This document shows, one piece after another, positions 17,180 through 27,090 of a stretch of 64,000 nt of DNA; position 1 is the first letter of the stretch, and every line of letters begins with the position of its first letter. Location: contig JAHFUZ010000015.1 in assembly GCA_023264815.1 (NCBI GenBank), positions 1 through 64,000 on the forward strand. Reading direction: 5' to 3'. The stretch comes from Arthrobacter sp. (GTDB lineage: Bacteria > Actinomycetota > Actinomycetes > Actinomycetales > Micrococcaceae). The notes under the pieces are model-generated. The model did no database searches, had not been told where the DNA came from, and saw only the letters and a list, made by a program, of their open reading frames with translations. The position numbers were made by a program, and so were the translations under genes.

Positions 17180-19387
17180 ATGAAGGCTCCAGACCAGCAG
17201 TACGCTCAGCTCCCCGGAACGCCTGCCCCTCCCGGCGCCGGTGAGGCGTCAGGTCATGGGCCGGACCTGCAGTTGCTCCACCGCCTGGCGGACGCCCATG
17301 GCGTGGGCACCACGTTCTGGGGCTTTGACGGCCTGCAATACACCGTTGCCCCCGAAACCCTCGTCAAGGTCCTCGCGGCACTCGGCGTCCGGGCCCACAC
17401 CAACGGACTCATCGAGGCCGCCCTCACCGAGGCGGAACTGGCGCCGTGGCGCCGGATGCTGCCGCCCGCCGTCGTGGTTCAACATGGCGCAACCGCGCAG
17501 GTTCCGGTCCATGTCCGCGACGGTGCCACAGCACGCCTGACCGTGGTGCCGGAGGCCGGCGATCCCGTGGCGGCCGCCCAGCAGGATGTCTATGTCCCGC
17601 CGCAGGACGTGGACGGCGTGCCCACCGGCAGGGCCACGTTCGCTGTACCCGAGGGGCTGCCGCTGGGCTGGCACACGCTCCAGGCAGAGTCCGACGGCGT
17701 CACGGCAGAATGTGCGCTGGTGGTGGTTCCGGCGCGGCTCACCACCGCCGATTCCCTGGCGGAGCGCCGGGGCTGGGGCCTGGCCACCCAGCTGTATTCG
17801 GTGCGGTCGAAGCGTTCGTGGGGCATCGGTGATTTCGCTGATCTTGCGGACCTGGCAGCAATCAGCGGCGAACGCGGCGCTGACTATGTCCTGGTCAACC
17901 CCCTGCACGCTGCGGAGCCTGTCCCGCCGGTCCAGCCCTCGCCCTACTCGCCGTCCACGCGGCGTTTCTTCAACCCGCTGTACATCCGGGTGGAAGCCAT
18001 CCCGGAGCTCGCCTACCTGAAGCCGCGCAAGCGTGCCACCATCGAGAGGCTCCAGGAGCAGGTCCAGGGCCTGAACTCGGACGGCGAGCGGCTGGACCGC
18101 AACGCCGTGTTTGCGGCCAAACTGCAGGCGCTGGAGCTGCTGTACCACGCGCGGCGCTCGCCGGCCCGGCAGGCGGCTTTCGACGAATTCTGCCGGATCT
18201 CCGGCCGCGGGCTGGAGGACTTTGCGCTCTGGTCCGCCATCCGTGAGGACCTCGCGCCCGGCGACCCGCTGTGGACGGACCCGGAATGTGCCCTGGGCTC
18301 GGCCGCCGCCGAAGGGCTGCGGGAGAAGCTTGCGGACAGGATCGGGTTCCACCGCTGGCTGCAGTGGATCTGTGACGAGCAGCTCGAGTACGCCCAACAG
18401 GCAGCACGCCGGACGGGGATGCGGCTGGGTGTGGTGCACGACCTCGCCGTCGGCGTTGACCTGAGCAGCGCCGACGCGTGGACGCTCCGTGACGTGCTGG
18501 CGCCCGGGATCAGCGTGGGGGCGCCGCCGGACATGTACAACCAGCAGGGCCAGGACTGGAACCAGCCGCCGTGGCATCCGTCCCGCCTGGCCGAGGCTGG
18601 CTACGAACCGTTCCGCAAGATGCTGTCCACCGTGCTCCGGCACGCCGGCGGCATCCGGGTGGATCACGTCCTGGGCCTGTTCCGCCTGTGGTGGGTGCCC
18701 GCGGGGAACTCACCGCGCGACGGCGCCTACGTGACGTACGACCATGAGGCGCTGATCGGCATCCTGGCCCTTGAAGCCCAGCGCGCCGGTGCCGTGGTGA
18801 TCGGCGAGGACCTGGGAACCTTTGAACCGTGGGTGCGTGACTACCTTGCCGCCCGAGGCATCCTGGGCACGTCCATCCTCTGGTTCGAGAACGACGGCGA
18901 TTCCCCGCTGCCGCCAGAACGGTACCGCACGCAGGCACTCGCGAGCGTCAACACGCATGACCTGCCGCCGACGGCCGGTTATCTCGCAGGCGACCACGTG
19001 GCGCTCCGCAGCAGGCTGGGCCTGCTGGAGCGGTCCGAGGCTGAGGAACGTGCCGAGCATGTGGCCACGCTGGAAAAGGTGACGGCGCTGCTGCGCGAGC
19101 GCGGTTTGCTGCCCGGGGACGGCTCGAATGACAGCGAGGAGGGCGCCATCGAAGCGCTGCACCGCCTGCTGGCCCAGGCGCCATCGGTGTTGCTCGGCGT
19201 TGCGCTGGTTGACGCGGTAGGGGAGCGGCGCGTGCAGAACCAGCCGGGCACCACGGAGGAGCTCTATCCGAACTGGCAGGTGCCGCTGGGGGATCCGGCC
19301 GGCACGCCCGTGTACCTCGACGATCTTCCCGGCAACGCCAGGTTCAACTCCCTGCTGGCCGCCGTGTCCGAGTCCTTGCGGGCGTAG
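17180..19387 (+). CDS. malQ: 4-alpha-glucanotransferase (amylomaltase, GH77)
   Basis: Enzyme of 735 aa that transfers alpha-1,4-glucan segments between maltodextrins. The ATG at 17180 with GAGGCGG upstream is preferred over an in-frame start at 17054. It has the N-terminal extension of actinobacterial MalQ (residues 1-200). The GH77 core follows: GDFADLADLAAISGERGADYVLVNPLHA, the VGAPPDMYNQQGQDW loop, IRVDHVLGLFRLWW with the nucleophile Asp, VVIGEDLGTFEPWVRDYL with the acid/base Glu, and VNTHDLPPTAGYL with the third catalytic Asp. No defects are seen. It is monocistronic and closely followed by the convergent GntR gene. Confidence 0.95.
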   Translation: MKAPDQQYAQLPGTPAPPGAGEASGHGPDLQLLHRLADAHGVGTTFWGFDGLQYTVAPETLVKVLAALGVRAHTNGLIEAALTEAELAPWRRMLPPAVVVQHGATAQVPVHVRDGATARLTVVPEAGDPVAAAQQDVYVPPQDVDGVPTGRATFAVPEGLPLGWHTLQAESDGVTAECALVVVPARLTTADSLAERRGWGLATQLYSVRSKRSWGIGDFADLADLAAISGERGADYVLVNPLHAAEPVPPVQPSPYSPSTRRFFNPLYIRVEAIPELAYLKPRKRATIERLQEQVQGLNSDGERLDRNAVFAAKLQALELLYHARRSPARQAAFDEFCRISGRGLEDFALWSAIREDLAPGDPLWTDPECALGSAAAEGLREKLADRIGFHRWLQWICDEQLEYAQQAARRTGMRLGVVHDLAVGVDLSSADAWTLRDVLAPGISVGAPPDMYNQQGQDWNQPPWHPSRLAEAGYEPFRKMLSTVLRHAGGIRVDHVLGLFRLWWVPAGNSPRDGAYVTYDHEALIGILALEAQRAGAVVIGEDLGTFEPWVRDYLAARGILGTSILWFENDGDSPLPPERYRTQALASVNTHDLPPTAGYLAGDHVALRSRLGLLERSEAEERAEHVATLEKVTALLRERGLLPGDGSNDSEEGAIEALHRLLAQAPSVLLGVALVDAVGERRVQNQPGTTEELYPNWQVPLGDPAGTPVYLDDLPGNARFNSLLAAVSESLRA

Positions 19388-19405
19388 AGCTGGCGGGACG
19401 TGGAA

Positions 19406-20107
19406 TCAGGCAGAGATGCCGATGCCGCGCCCGGATTCCGTATTCGACTTGGCGTAGGCCAGAAGAGCTGCAGTGGTCCGTTCGAGGTGATCGGTCAGGG
19501 CCTTCACCGCGCCATCGGCGTCCCTGGCGACGGCGAGTTCGGCGATGGTCCGGTGCTCTGCCGCGACGTCGCGGTCGAGGTCATGGGCGATGTCAATGGA
19601 CCAGTGCTGGTACAGCAGGGAGCAGTCGCGCAGTTCCGTGGCGATGGACTCGAGCCGGGGGCTCTTGGCTCCGGTCAGCAGAGCTTTGTGGAACGCATGG
19701 TGCGCCACAGACCAGTCGCCGCCGAGGTGGCCTTCACTGGTGGTGTAGGGCGTTCGCTGCAGCGTGTGGTGGGCGGCGATCACGGCCGATTCCCAGTCCA
19801 GGCCGCCCTGGCCGATCGACTCGCGGAGCACGGCCGTTTCGATGAGGACGCGGGCGCGGGTCAGATCCAGGAGGTCCTCCACGGACAGGGGAGCCACGCA
19901 GAAACCACGCTGCGGGAGTGCCTGAACCAGGCCCTCCCCGGCGAGACGGGTCATGGCCTCGCGAACTACCGAGAGGCTGACGCCGTAGCGGGAACCTATG
20001 CCGGCAAGCCTGAGTTTGCTGCCCGGCTCGAAGGCGCCGCCCAGCAGCTCGGCCCGCAGGGATGCGTACACCCCTTCGGAGTGGGTCTTGGGCTCTGTGA
20101 CGGTCAT
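19406..20107 (-). CDS. GntR family regulator, FCD (FadR) subfamily
   Basis: Transcription factor of 233 aa. The N-terminal winged helix is visible as GVYASLRAELLGGAFEPGSKLRLAGIGSRYGVSLSVVREAMTRLAGEGLV, followed by the all-helical FCD ligand domain with RARVLIETAVLRESI and AHHAFHKALLTGAKS (metal-binding His). It is transcribed away from the aromatic-catabolism genes across about 200 bases, so it probably represses them and responds to a pathway intermediate. No clear FadR-type palindrome was found in the gap. Confidence 0.9.
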   Translation of the reverse strand: MTVTEPKTHSEGVYASLRAELLGGAFEPGSKLRLAGIGSRYGVSLSVVREAMTRLAGEGLVQALPQRGFCVAPLSVEDLLDLTRARVLIETAVLRESIGQGGLDWESAVIAAHHTLQRTPYTTSEGHLGGDWSVAHHAFHKALLTGAKSPRLESIATELRDCSLLYQHWSIDIAHDLDRDVAAEHRTIAELAVARDADGAVKALTDHLERTTAALLAYAKSNTESGRGIGISA

Positions 20108-20304
20108 GGGAATACCTTACCCGACGCCGACAGGAAAAACGCCGAAGTTAAATAAAATCGAAATTTTCTTGCTTTGTCGATGAAGGGCTGAAAGAGTGTG
20201 TTTCAGATCACCCCAAGATCGGCCGCCTGAATCCGGAAGGCAATGAAGCCCCCAGGTTCGAGGATCACGGCCACATCCCGTAGTAACTGCCTCTAGGAGA
20301 TTCC

Positions 20305-22086
20305 ATGACGGATGTACAAGTTCCTGTCCTGATCGTTGGCGGCGGCGGCGCCGGCCTGACCGCGTCCATGACGCTCTCGAACCTCGGTATCGAGTCGCTG
20401 CTGGTGACAGCCTTCCCCAACACCTCGATCCTGCCCAAGGCCCACGTGCTCAACCAGCGCACCATGGAGATTTTCACGGAGGTGGGCGTCGCCCCGGAGA
20501 TCTACAAGCGCAGCACCCCTGCAAAGAACATGAAGGCCACCGGCTGGTATGCGGGGATCACCGGCAACCACGACGGCTACGGCCGTGAGCTGGGCCGTCT
20601 GGAGGTATGGGGCGGCGGCTACACCGATCCCGACTACGTCGCCGCCAGCCCGCGCCGCACCTGCAACCTTCCGCAGATCCGCCTCGAGCCGGTGTTGAGG
20701 GCACACGCCGAGTCGGTCAATCCGGGCAACGTCCGCTTCAACCACGAGCTGACCGCCCTGGTCCAGGACGAGGACGGCGTCGTGGCCACCGTCCATAACA
20801 AGGATGACGGCACCGACTTCACCGTCCGCGCCAAGTACCTGTTCGCCGCAGACGGCGGCCGGACGGTGGGCAAGATCCTGGGCGTGGGCATGACCGGTCC
20901 CAGGGACCTGATGCGCATGGTCACCGTGCACTTCACCGCAGACCTGTCCGCCCACCTTGAGGACGAGGAAGTCCTCATCCGCTGGCTGGTCAACCCCGAC
21001 TTCGGTGGCTCCTGGTCCAGCGGCGTCCTGGTTCCGATGGGTCCGGACAACTGGGGGCCGGCGTCCGAGGAATGGATCATGCACATGCAGTACGCCACGG
21101 ATGACCCGGAGGCCATGCAGCGCGAGAAGGTCCTGGACCGGCTCAAGGCCACCCTGGGCGTCCCGGGCTTCGACCCCCAGATCAACAGCATCAGCCAGTG
21201 GGTCATGGAAGGTGTCATCTCGGACAAGTTCCGTGAAGGCTCCGTCTTCTTCCTCGGCGACGCCGCACACCGGCACCCCCCGACAGGCGGGCTGGGGCTG
21301 AACTCGGCAGTGCACGACGCCTACAACCTGTGCTGGAAAGTGGCGTCCGTGCTCCGCGGGCAGGCGGGAGATTCCCTGCTGGACACCTACGAGGCCGAGC
21401 GCAAGCCGGTTGACCAAAACAACATCAACAACGCTGTGGCCAACGCCATGAACCACTTCGTCATCGACAAGGCGCTGAATCTCTCGCCGGACAACACTCC
21501 GGAGCAGAACTGGGCTGAGGTCCGCCCGCTGTGGGAGGACCTGCCCGAATCGCACAACAAGCGGCACGCCCTGAACAAGGCCATCGGTTCGCAGACCATG
21601 GAATTCCGGCACCACAACGTGGAGTTCGGCTACACCTATGACTCCACGGCCATCGTCCACGACGGCAGCCCCGAGTACGTCCCGCTGGACCCGGTTCGCC
21701 TCTACGAACCGAGCACCAAGCCCGGCCACCCGATGCCCCACGCCTTCGTGGAGCGCGAGGGCGGGCGGATCCCGCTGGGAACCCTGGTCCACGGCGGTCA
21801 TTTCCTCCTGATCGCCGGAGAGGACGGCGGCGACTGGGTGGAGGCCGCCAACAAGATCGCCGCCGAACACAGCCTGCCCCTCAAGGCAGCCACTGTGGGC
21901 GTGCTGGACAGCGACTACGTTGATGTCCGGGCAGCCTGGCTCAAGCACCGCGGGATCTCCCCGACCGGTGCGGTGCTGGTCCGGCCGGACCGCTACGTTG
22001 CCTTCCGGTCCATGGAAGGCGCCGCCGACGCCCAGGCCGTGCTGAAGTCCGCGCTGAGCCAGGTCCTGGCCACGGAGCTTATGTGA
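20305..22086 (+). CDS. FAD-dependent aromatic hydroxylase (2,4-dichlorophenol/phenol monooxygenase family)
   Basis: Flavoprotein monooxygenase of 593 aa; the start has AGGAG at 20295-20299. An N-terminal Rossmann motif VLIVGGGGAGLTASMTLSNLG binds the FAD ADP moiety, LPKAHVLNQRTMEIF is the characteristic TfdB-like loop, and VFFLGDAAHRHPPTGGLGLN is the second FAD motif with the GD pair. The C-terminal part (from about residue 400) is a thioredoxin-like phenol-hydroxylase dimerisation domain. It probably ortho-hydroxylates a phenolic substrate to a catechol for the dioxygenase two genes on. Exact substrate unknown. Confidence 0.9.
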   Translation: MTDVQVPVLIVGGGGAGLTASMTLSNLGIESLLVTAFPNTSILPKAHVLNQRTMEIFTEVGVAPEIYKRSTPAKNMKATGWYAGITGNHDGYGRELGRLEVWGGGYTDPDYVAASPRRTCNLPQIRLEPVLRAHAESVNPGNVRFNHELTALVQDEDGVVATVHNKDDGTDFTVRAKYLFAADGGRTVGKILGVGMTGPRDLMRMVTVHFTADLSAHLEDEEVLIRWLVNPDFGGSWSSGVLVPMGPDNWGPASEEWIMHMQYATDDPEAMQREKVLDRLKATLGVPGFDPQINSISQWVMEGVISDKFREGSVFFLGDAAHRHPPTGGLGLNSAVHDAYNLCWKVASVLRGQAGDSLLDTYEAERKPVDQNNINNAVANAMNHFVIDKALNLSPDNTPEQNWAEVRPLWEDLPESHNKRHALNKAIGSQTMEFRHHNVEFGYTYDSTAIVHDGSPEYVPLDPVRLYEPSTKPGHPMPHAFVEREGGRIPLGTLVHGGHFLLIAGEDGGDWVEAANKIAAEHSLPLKAATVGVLDSDYVDVRAAWLKHRGISPTGAVLVRPDRYVAFRSMEGAADAQAVLKSALSQVLATELM

Positions 22087-22148
22087 CCTTCGGGTCCTGA
22101 CCGGCCGGGCACTGCGCGCCGGCACCACCTACTTTCAAGGAGTTTTTC

Positions 22149-23006
22149 TTGCGTATCGCAAACCATAACAATCGGGCGGTCCTGCTGACCTCGGACGAAG
22201 CCGGCATCGACATCCACACCGCCAGTGCGGGCCGATTCGGTCCGGACCTGCCGTCGCTGTACAACACCTGGGAAGCTTTCAGCACCTGGGCGGGGGGCCT
22301 CTCCGGGTCCGCGGCCGACGTCGCCATCGACCGCACCCAGCTCGGTTCGCCGTCTCCGGCGCCCCGGCAGGTCTTTGCCATCGGGCTGAACTACAGCGCC
22401 CACGCCAAGGAGTCAGGGTTCGAGGAACCGGACCAGCTGCCACCCGTTTTCACCAAGTTCGTCAGCTCGCTGACCGGCCCGGACACCCAGGTGGTCCTGC
22501 CCCAAGGCGGAAACACCGACTGGGAGGTGGAGCTCGTGGCCATCGTGGGCAAGGAGGCATCCAACGTGTCCGCGGCCGACGCCTGGGATTACGTGGCCGG
22601 CCTGTCGATCGGGCAGGACCTGTCCGAGCGGGTGTCCCAGCTGCGGGGCCCCGCGCCGCAGTTCGGCCTGGGCAAGTCCTTCCCGGGGTTCGCCCCGGTG
22701 GGTCCGTGGCTGGTCAGTCCCGGCGAGTTCAGTAATCCGGACGATCTGGCCATTGGCTGCAGCCTCGACGGTGAAGAGGTGCAGAAGGGACGCACCAGCG
22801 AACTGATCTTCTCCGTTCCGGCCCTGATCCAGGGGCTCTCGCAGACTGTCACACTGCTTCCGGGCGACATGATCTTCACCGGCACGCCCTCCGGAGTGGG
22901 CCTGGGCCGCAGCCCACAGCGCTTTATCCAGCCGGGGGAGACGCTCATCTCGCGCATCGAAGGCATCGGCGAAATCAAGCAGACCTTCGTCCCTGCCGGT
23001 TCATGA
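22149..23006 (+). CDS. Fumarylacetoacetate hydrolase family protein
   Basis: Metal-dependent C-C hydrolase or hydratase/decarboxylase of 285 aa. It starts with TTG at 22149, supported by AAGGAG at 22137-22142. The FAH core is seen from PRQVFAIGLNYSAHAKE, with metal ligands in NTDWEVELVAIVGK (Glu-x-Glu) and SIGQDLSERVSQLRG, and the catalytic-site loop GKSFPGFAPVGPWLV. The C-terminal MIFTGTPSGVGLGR motif is family-typical. Placed between a hydroxylase and an extradiol dioxygenase, it probably acts on the ring-cleavage product in a meta-cleavage pathway. Confidence 0.88.
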   Translation: MRIANHNNRAVLLTSDEAGIDIHTASAGRFGPDLPSLYNTWEAFSTWAGGLSGSAADVAIDRTQLGSPSPAPRQVFAIGLNYSAHAKESGFEEPDQLPPVFTKFVSSLTGPDTQVVLPQGGNTDWEVELVAIVGKEASNVSAADAWDYVAGLSIGQDLSERVSQLRGPAPQFGLGKSFPGFAPVGPWLVSPGEFSNPDDLAIGCSLDGEEVQKGRTSELIFSVPALIQGLSQTVTLLPGDMIFTGTPSGVGLGRSPQRFIQPGETLISRIEGIGEIKQTFVPAGS

Positions 23007-23097
23007 TCCGGTCCTGCTGCCCGGCGTCCGGCCGGGCAGCAGGGCGCACTCCCGATTCAGCGTTTAGCCTTATCCATGGATACAAAGGAGTAATCCC

Positions 23098-24024
23098 ATG
23101 TCTTTGCACCGTCTGACCCGCGTAGTGATGGGCGTCCCCAACGTTGCCGAAACTGCCGCGTACTACGAGGAGTTCGGCCTGGACCCGCTGGGCAACAGCT
23201 CGTTTGGAACGCGCGACGGCGGCGAGCAGCTTAAGATCGTCCACGCACCGACCCGGCGCCTCGTGGAACTCGGCGTTGGCGTGGACAACGACGACGATGT
23301 CGCTAAAGTCACGGCCCAGATGACGCGCCTGGGCGTGCCTATCAGCCACAACGGTTCCGAACTCCTCGCCCAGGAGCCCATCTCCGGATTCAACGCACGC
23401 ATCCATGTGGCACCGCGCATCGCGCAGGAGAAGACCGCTGCCACCCCGTACAACGGACCAGGCCGGACCGACCGCCTGGGCCGTGCTCCCGGCGTCGTGC
23501 GTGAAACCCGCATTAAGCCCCGCAAACTGGGCCACACTGTGATTGGCACGGTTGACCTGGCCGCCACCATGAAGTTCTTCACCGAGGGGATTGGTTTCAA
23601 AGTCAGCGACTACGTGGGTGACAAGGGTGCGTTTATGCGCTGCTCGGTGGACCACCACAACGTCCTGGCACTCGCCGCGCCAGTCAATTTCCTGCACCAC
23701 ACGTCCTGGCAGGTGGACGACATCGACGACGTGGGACGCGGCGCCAAGGCCATGCTCGAGAACAATCCGGAACGGCATATCTGGGGCCTCGGCCGCCACC
23801 ACGCCGGCTCGAACTTCTTCTGGTACCTGAAGGACCCCGCCGGGAACTTCTCCGAGTACTACTCCGATATGGATTGCATCCCCGAAGACGAAATCTGGAC
23901 TCCGGAGACCTTCCACGGAGCCCAGGGCCTCTTCAGTTGGGGTCCGCCGCCCCCGCCGTCGTTCCTGGAACCGGATGATCTCGCAGCCCTGATGACGGGC
24001 ACCCACGCGCCCGCATCGGTGTAG
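23098..24024 (+). CDS. Extradiol ring-cleavage dioxygenase (VOC family, type I)
   Basis: Protein of 308 aa with two vicinal-oxygen-chelate modules (residues about 5-115 and 143-260). The likely Fe(II) triad lies in the second: His146 in KLGHTVIG, His201 in FLHHTSWQV and Glu253 in NFSEYYSD. It is expected to cleave a catechol made by the upstream flavin hydroxylase. The C-terminal tail contains GWGPPPPPSFLEP-like proline-rich sequence, unusual but found in long family members. Spacing to the hydrolase gene is about 90 bases on the same strand. Confidence 0.87.
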   Translation: MSLHRLTRVVMGVPNVAETAAYYEEFGLDPLGNSSFGTRDGGEQLKIVHAPTRRLVELGVGVDNDDDVAKVTAQMTRLGVPISHNGSELLAQEPISGFNARIHVAPRIAQEKTAATPYNGPGRTDRLGRAPGVVRETRIKPRKLGHTVIGTVDLAATMKFFTEGIGFKVSDYVGDKGAFMRCSVDHHNVLALAAPVNFLHHTSWQVDDIDDVGRGAKAMLENNPERHIWGLGRHHAGSNFFWYLKDPAGNFSEYYSDMDCIPEDEIWTPETFHGAQGLFSWGPPPPPSFLEPDDLAALMTGTHAPASV

Positions 24025-24162
24025 GTCATGAGCGGACAGATGCAGGGGCCGCGGGACCACGCCGCGCCCGGGTTCCCCGGGCAGACCAGCCGGGAGCCCA
24101 GCCTCGGGGGGTGGGTCTGTTTCCCCTGGGCCGGGCTCCTTTACAGCACTGAAGCGGACTAA

Positions 24163-27090
24163 CTAGCCTGCCGTCAGCAGGTGGGCGACGGACACAGCCT
24201 GCGGCTGCTGCGAGGCGTAGACCGCACTGATGACGTGCGTGCGGTTGTCGTACCTGAACACCACCTCCCCGCCGGGATGGTCCAGTGCGATGTTGCGTCC
24301 GTCCAAGACGCCATCTGCACCGTAACTGGAGGCCCAGGACTGGTTAAGCACCGCCTTGTACTCGTATTGGCCCGGGGAGAGGGTGGCCTTGAGCCGCCAG
24401 ATGTTGTCCGCGGGGTCCACGGTCATCCGGGCCTTCGGGCACACTTCCTCCCAGGCTCTTGTGCAGCCCATCTCCTCGTTGAACGAACCCGCAACGGTCA
24501 CGCTGTCCGGTTGGGGAGCATCACCAACTGTCACCGTCCGCGGTTCGGTAGCCACGGTGAAGCCGGGCCCGGTCATGGTGGCGCGGTACCGGAGCTCGGT
24601 GCCGTCGGCAAGTGCAAGCGGGGCCAGGTTGTCCGTCACCGAGTACACCGGGGAGGAATCGTCAGACCCCACGGGCGTCCAATCGCCGCCGGCGACGCTG
24701 CGTTCGAAGGACACCACACGGGTGGCATTCTCAGGATCTGCCGTGGCGCTGAGCACCACTGGGCCTTTGACGAAACTGCCCGCGTCGGGCTTCTGCAGGG
24801 TCAGGACGGGGGCTGGCACCGTCGACGTCAGGGGCGCGCTGGTGCCCGTGTGCCCGCCGTTGTCCAGCACGGTGGCACGGTACTCCACCGCGGTGCCGGC
24901 AGCCAGGGCCGCCACGTCGTGGAACACCTGGTACGGGGCGGTGTCATCGGTACCGATCGGAACCCAGCCACCGCCTGCCGGCCTCGCCTCAAAGGTGACC
25001 TCGTAGAACGAAGCACCGCCGACGTCGGCCCTTACCTTCATCCTGCCGTTGTCAGCGGGTGCGGCGGCGGGCTGCTGGAGCGCGACGGCGGGAGCTGCCT
25101 TGGAGTGCGGGATCCGGCCAGAGGACTGGTAGACCACGGCGGACAGCGGCGGGACGGTGACGGTCAGCTTGCCGTCTTCGGAGGTCTTGGCTTCCTCTGC
25201 CGCATCGCCGTAGATCCTGGTGTAGTTGCGCTTGCTGATGTAGGTGGGGACCTCTGCGGTCTGGGGCTTCTCGCTGTTGTTGAGCGCCACCACGTATTCG
25301 CGCTGGTCTTCGGCGTCAGTGCGCGAGAACGCGTAGATCCCGGGCCCCTGGGAAGCGTAGCGGTGCTGGTGGGCGCCGTCCCGCAGGGCAGGGTGCTCCT
25401 TGGTCAGGGCCGCGAGCTGGCTGATCTTGGAATACAGGGGATGGCCGGCGTTGAAGTTGTCCGTGGCGTGGGTGGCGTCGGTTCCGAGCAGGTCATCGTC
25501 GAGGTACTCCGGCACCTGGCTGGCGAACAGCGTCTGCCGTGCGTCCTGGTCGCCGCCGGGACCGGTGAAGCCCTGCTCGTCACCGTAATAAATCACCGGA
25601 TTGCCGCGGGAGAAGTACATCAGCTCGTGGGCCAGCTGGTCGCGGGCCACCTTCTCGGCGTCCGTGGCGTCCGCGTTGTCCGTGGCGATGAAGCTGCCGA
25701 TGCGGCCCATGTCGTGGTTGCCCAGGAATGTGGGCAGCTGGTACACGTTGGAGTCGGCGTCGGTATACCAGTCGTCCCCGGCGAAGAAGGTCTCCAGCGC
25801 GCGGGCGTCCTGGCTCTTCGAGGCGAAACCGCGGGCGGCGTCCTGGAACGGGAAGTCCAGCACGGCCTGCATCTGGTTGCGGGTGGTGAACTGCGAGGTG
25901 AAGCTCTTGGAGGTGTCAAAGACCTCGCCGAACATAAAGAACTCGTCCTTGCCCTGCGCCTTGGCGTAGTTGAGGACCTTGGGGCCGAACTCCTGCCAGA
26001 ACTCGTTGTTGACATGCTTCATGGTGTCGATCCGGAAGCCGTCCACGCCGAAGTCGCGAATCCAGGTTTCGTAGATGTCCTCCATGCCCTTCACCACCGT
26101 GGGGTGCTCGGTGAAGAGGTCGTCCAGGCCGAAGAAGTCGCCGTAGTAGGAGTCCTCGCCCAGGAAGGTGGTGTCTCCACGGTTGTGATACAGAGTGGGA
26201 TCGTTCAGCCAGTGGGGAACTTTGAGGTTCTCCTCACCTGGCTGCAGGACCGGCTTGTACGGGAAAGAGATTTCTGGGTCGAGCTCCGGGAATTTTTGCG
26301 AGCCTGCGACGTCGCGGTCGTCGAAAGCTTCGCCCGCCGCCGTCTTGTAGGGAGAAGCGTCCTTGGACATGTACGTGAGCCGGGCCCCTTTACCCTCGGT
26401 GTCCTCGTAGCCGATGACGTCCGCAGTGTGGTTGGTGATGATGTCGAAGTAGACCTTCATGCCGCGGGAGTGGGCTTCGTTGATCAGTTCCTTCAACTCA
26501 CCGTTGGTGCCAAGGTGCGGGTCAATTTGGGTGAAGTCCGTGACCCAGTAGCCGTGGTATCCCGCCGAATTGTCCTCCGTCTGGACCGCCTTGTTCTTAA
26601 AACTGGGCGTCAGCCAGATGGAGGTGGTGCCCAGGCCCTGGATGTAGTCGATCTTGTCCAGCAGCCCTGCCAGGTCGCCGCCGTTGTAGAACCCTTTCCT
26701 GGTGGGATCGTACCCGGACACCATCGGGTCAGGACCCAGCCCGCCGTCGTCATTGGTGGTATCCCCGTTGCTGAACCGGTCTGCCATCACAAAGTAGAAA
26801 TTCTCGTCCGTCACCGGAGCCCGGAGCGAGTGAAGGGCCGACGACGGCGCGGGCTGCTTCGGGTTCGGATCCTGGGTACCGGGGACGGCCTGCGCCGAAA
26901 GCGCCGAGGCTGCGATGGCCAGGGCCGCGGCCAGGACCACCGCCGCCGGACGCAGGAAGGCGGGCCGGGAAGGCATGGTGCGGGTGGGTGCTTTGCCGGT
27001 CCTTGTGGTGCGGCGCAGGTTCGTTGGCGTTTGGTTTTTCAGCGTGCGGTCGAGGCGTGGGGTGGTGCCTCTGGTGGTGCGTGGATTCAC
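24163..27090 (-). CDS. Secreted alpha-amylase family (GH13) glucanase with C-terminal accessory domains
   Basis: Protein of 975 aa from GTG 27090 (AGGAAGG upstream). A basic N-terminus precedes a signal-peptide core (AAVVLAAALAIAASALSAQA), so it is exported. The GH13 barrel follows: nucleophile Asp near residue 354 (GFRIDTMKHV), acid/base Glu near 388 (FMFGEVFD) and third Asp near 457 (FLGNHDMGR). After the barrel come two similar Ig-like modules, each with a GGGWVPIGTDD- or GGDWTPVGSDD-type strand. A final pullulanase-associated type module (SVTVAGSFNEEMGC to VFRYDNRTHVISAVY) probably binds or senses starch. It likely hydrolyses extracellular alpha-glucans. A LacI-type palindrome lies upstream. 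Confidence 0.92.
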   Translation of the reverse strand: MNPRTTRGTTPRLDRTLKNQTPTNLRRTTRTGKAPTRTMPSRPAFLRPAAVVLAAALAIAASALSAQAVPGTQDPNPKQPAPSSALHSLRAPVTDENFYFVMADRFSNGDTTNDDGGLGPDPMVSGYDPTRKGFYNGGDLAGLLDKIDYIQGLGTTSIWLTPSFKNKAVQTEDNSAGYHGYWVTDFTQIDPHLGTNGELKELINEAHSRGMKVYFDIITNHTADVIGYEDTEGKGARLTYMSKDASPYKTAAGEAFDDRDVAGSQKFPELDPEISFPYKPVLQPGEENLKVPHWLNDPTLYHNRGDTTFLGEDSYYGDFFGLDDLFTEHPTVVKGMEDIYETWIRDFGVDGFRIDTMKHVNNEFWQEFGPKVLNYAKAQGKDEFFMFGEVFDTSKSFTSQFTTRNQMQAVLDFPFQDAARGFASKSQDARALETFFAGDDWYTDADSNVYQLPTFLGNHDMGRIGSFIATDNADATDAEKVARDQLAHELMYFSRGNPVIYYGDEQGFTGPGGDQDARQTLFASQVPEYLDDDLLGTDATHATDNFNAGHPLYSKISQLAALTKEHPALRDGAHQHRYASQGPGIYAFSRTDAEDQREYVVALNNSEKPQTAEVPTYISKRNYTRIYGDAAEEAKTSEDGKLTVTVPPLSAVVYQSSGRIPHSKAAPAVALQQPAAAPADNGRMKVRADVGGASFYEVTFEARPAGGGWVPIGTDDTAPYQVFHDVAALAAGTAVEYRATVLDNGGHTGTSAPLTSTVPAPVLTLQKPDAGSFVKGPVVLSATADPENATRVVSFERSVAGGDWTPVGSDDSSPVYSVTDNLAPLALADGTELRYRATMTGPGFTVATEPRTVTVGDAPQPDSVTVAGSFNEEMGCTRAWEEVCPKARMTVDPADNIWRLKATLSPGQYEYKAVLNQSWASSYGADGVLDGRNIALDHPGGEVVFRYDNRTHVISAVYASQQPQAVSVAHLLTAG

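Noticed and set aside
20293..22128. Long minus-strand frame opposite the aromatic hydroxylase
   Set aside because: The plus strand encodes clear FAD-binding motifs. The antisense frame shows none.
24093..24139. GGAGCCC/GGGCTCC pair as a terminator between the dioxygenase and amylase genes
   Set aside because: The stem is only 7 bp with a loop of more than 30 bases and no clear U-run. Too weak to list as a feature.
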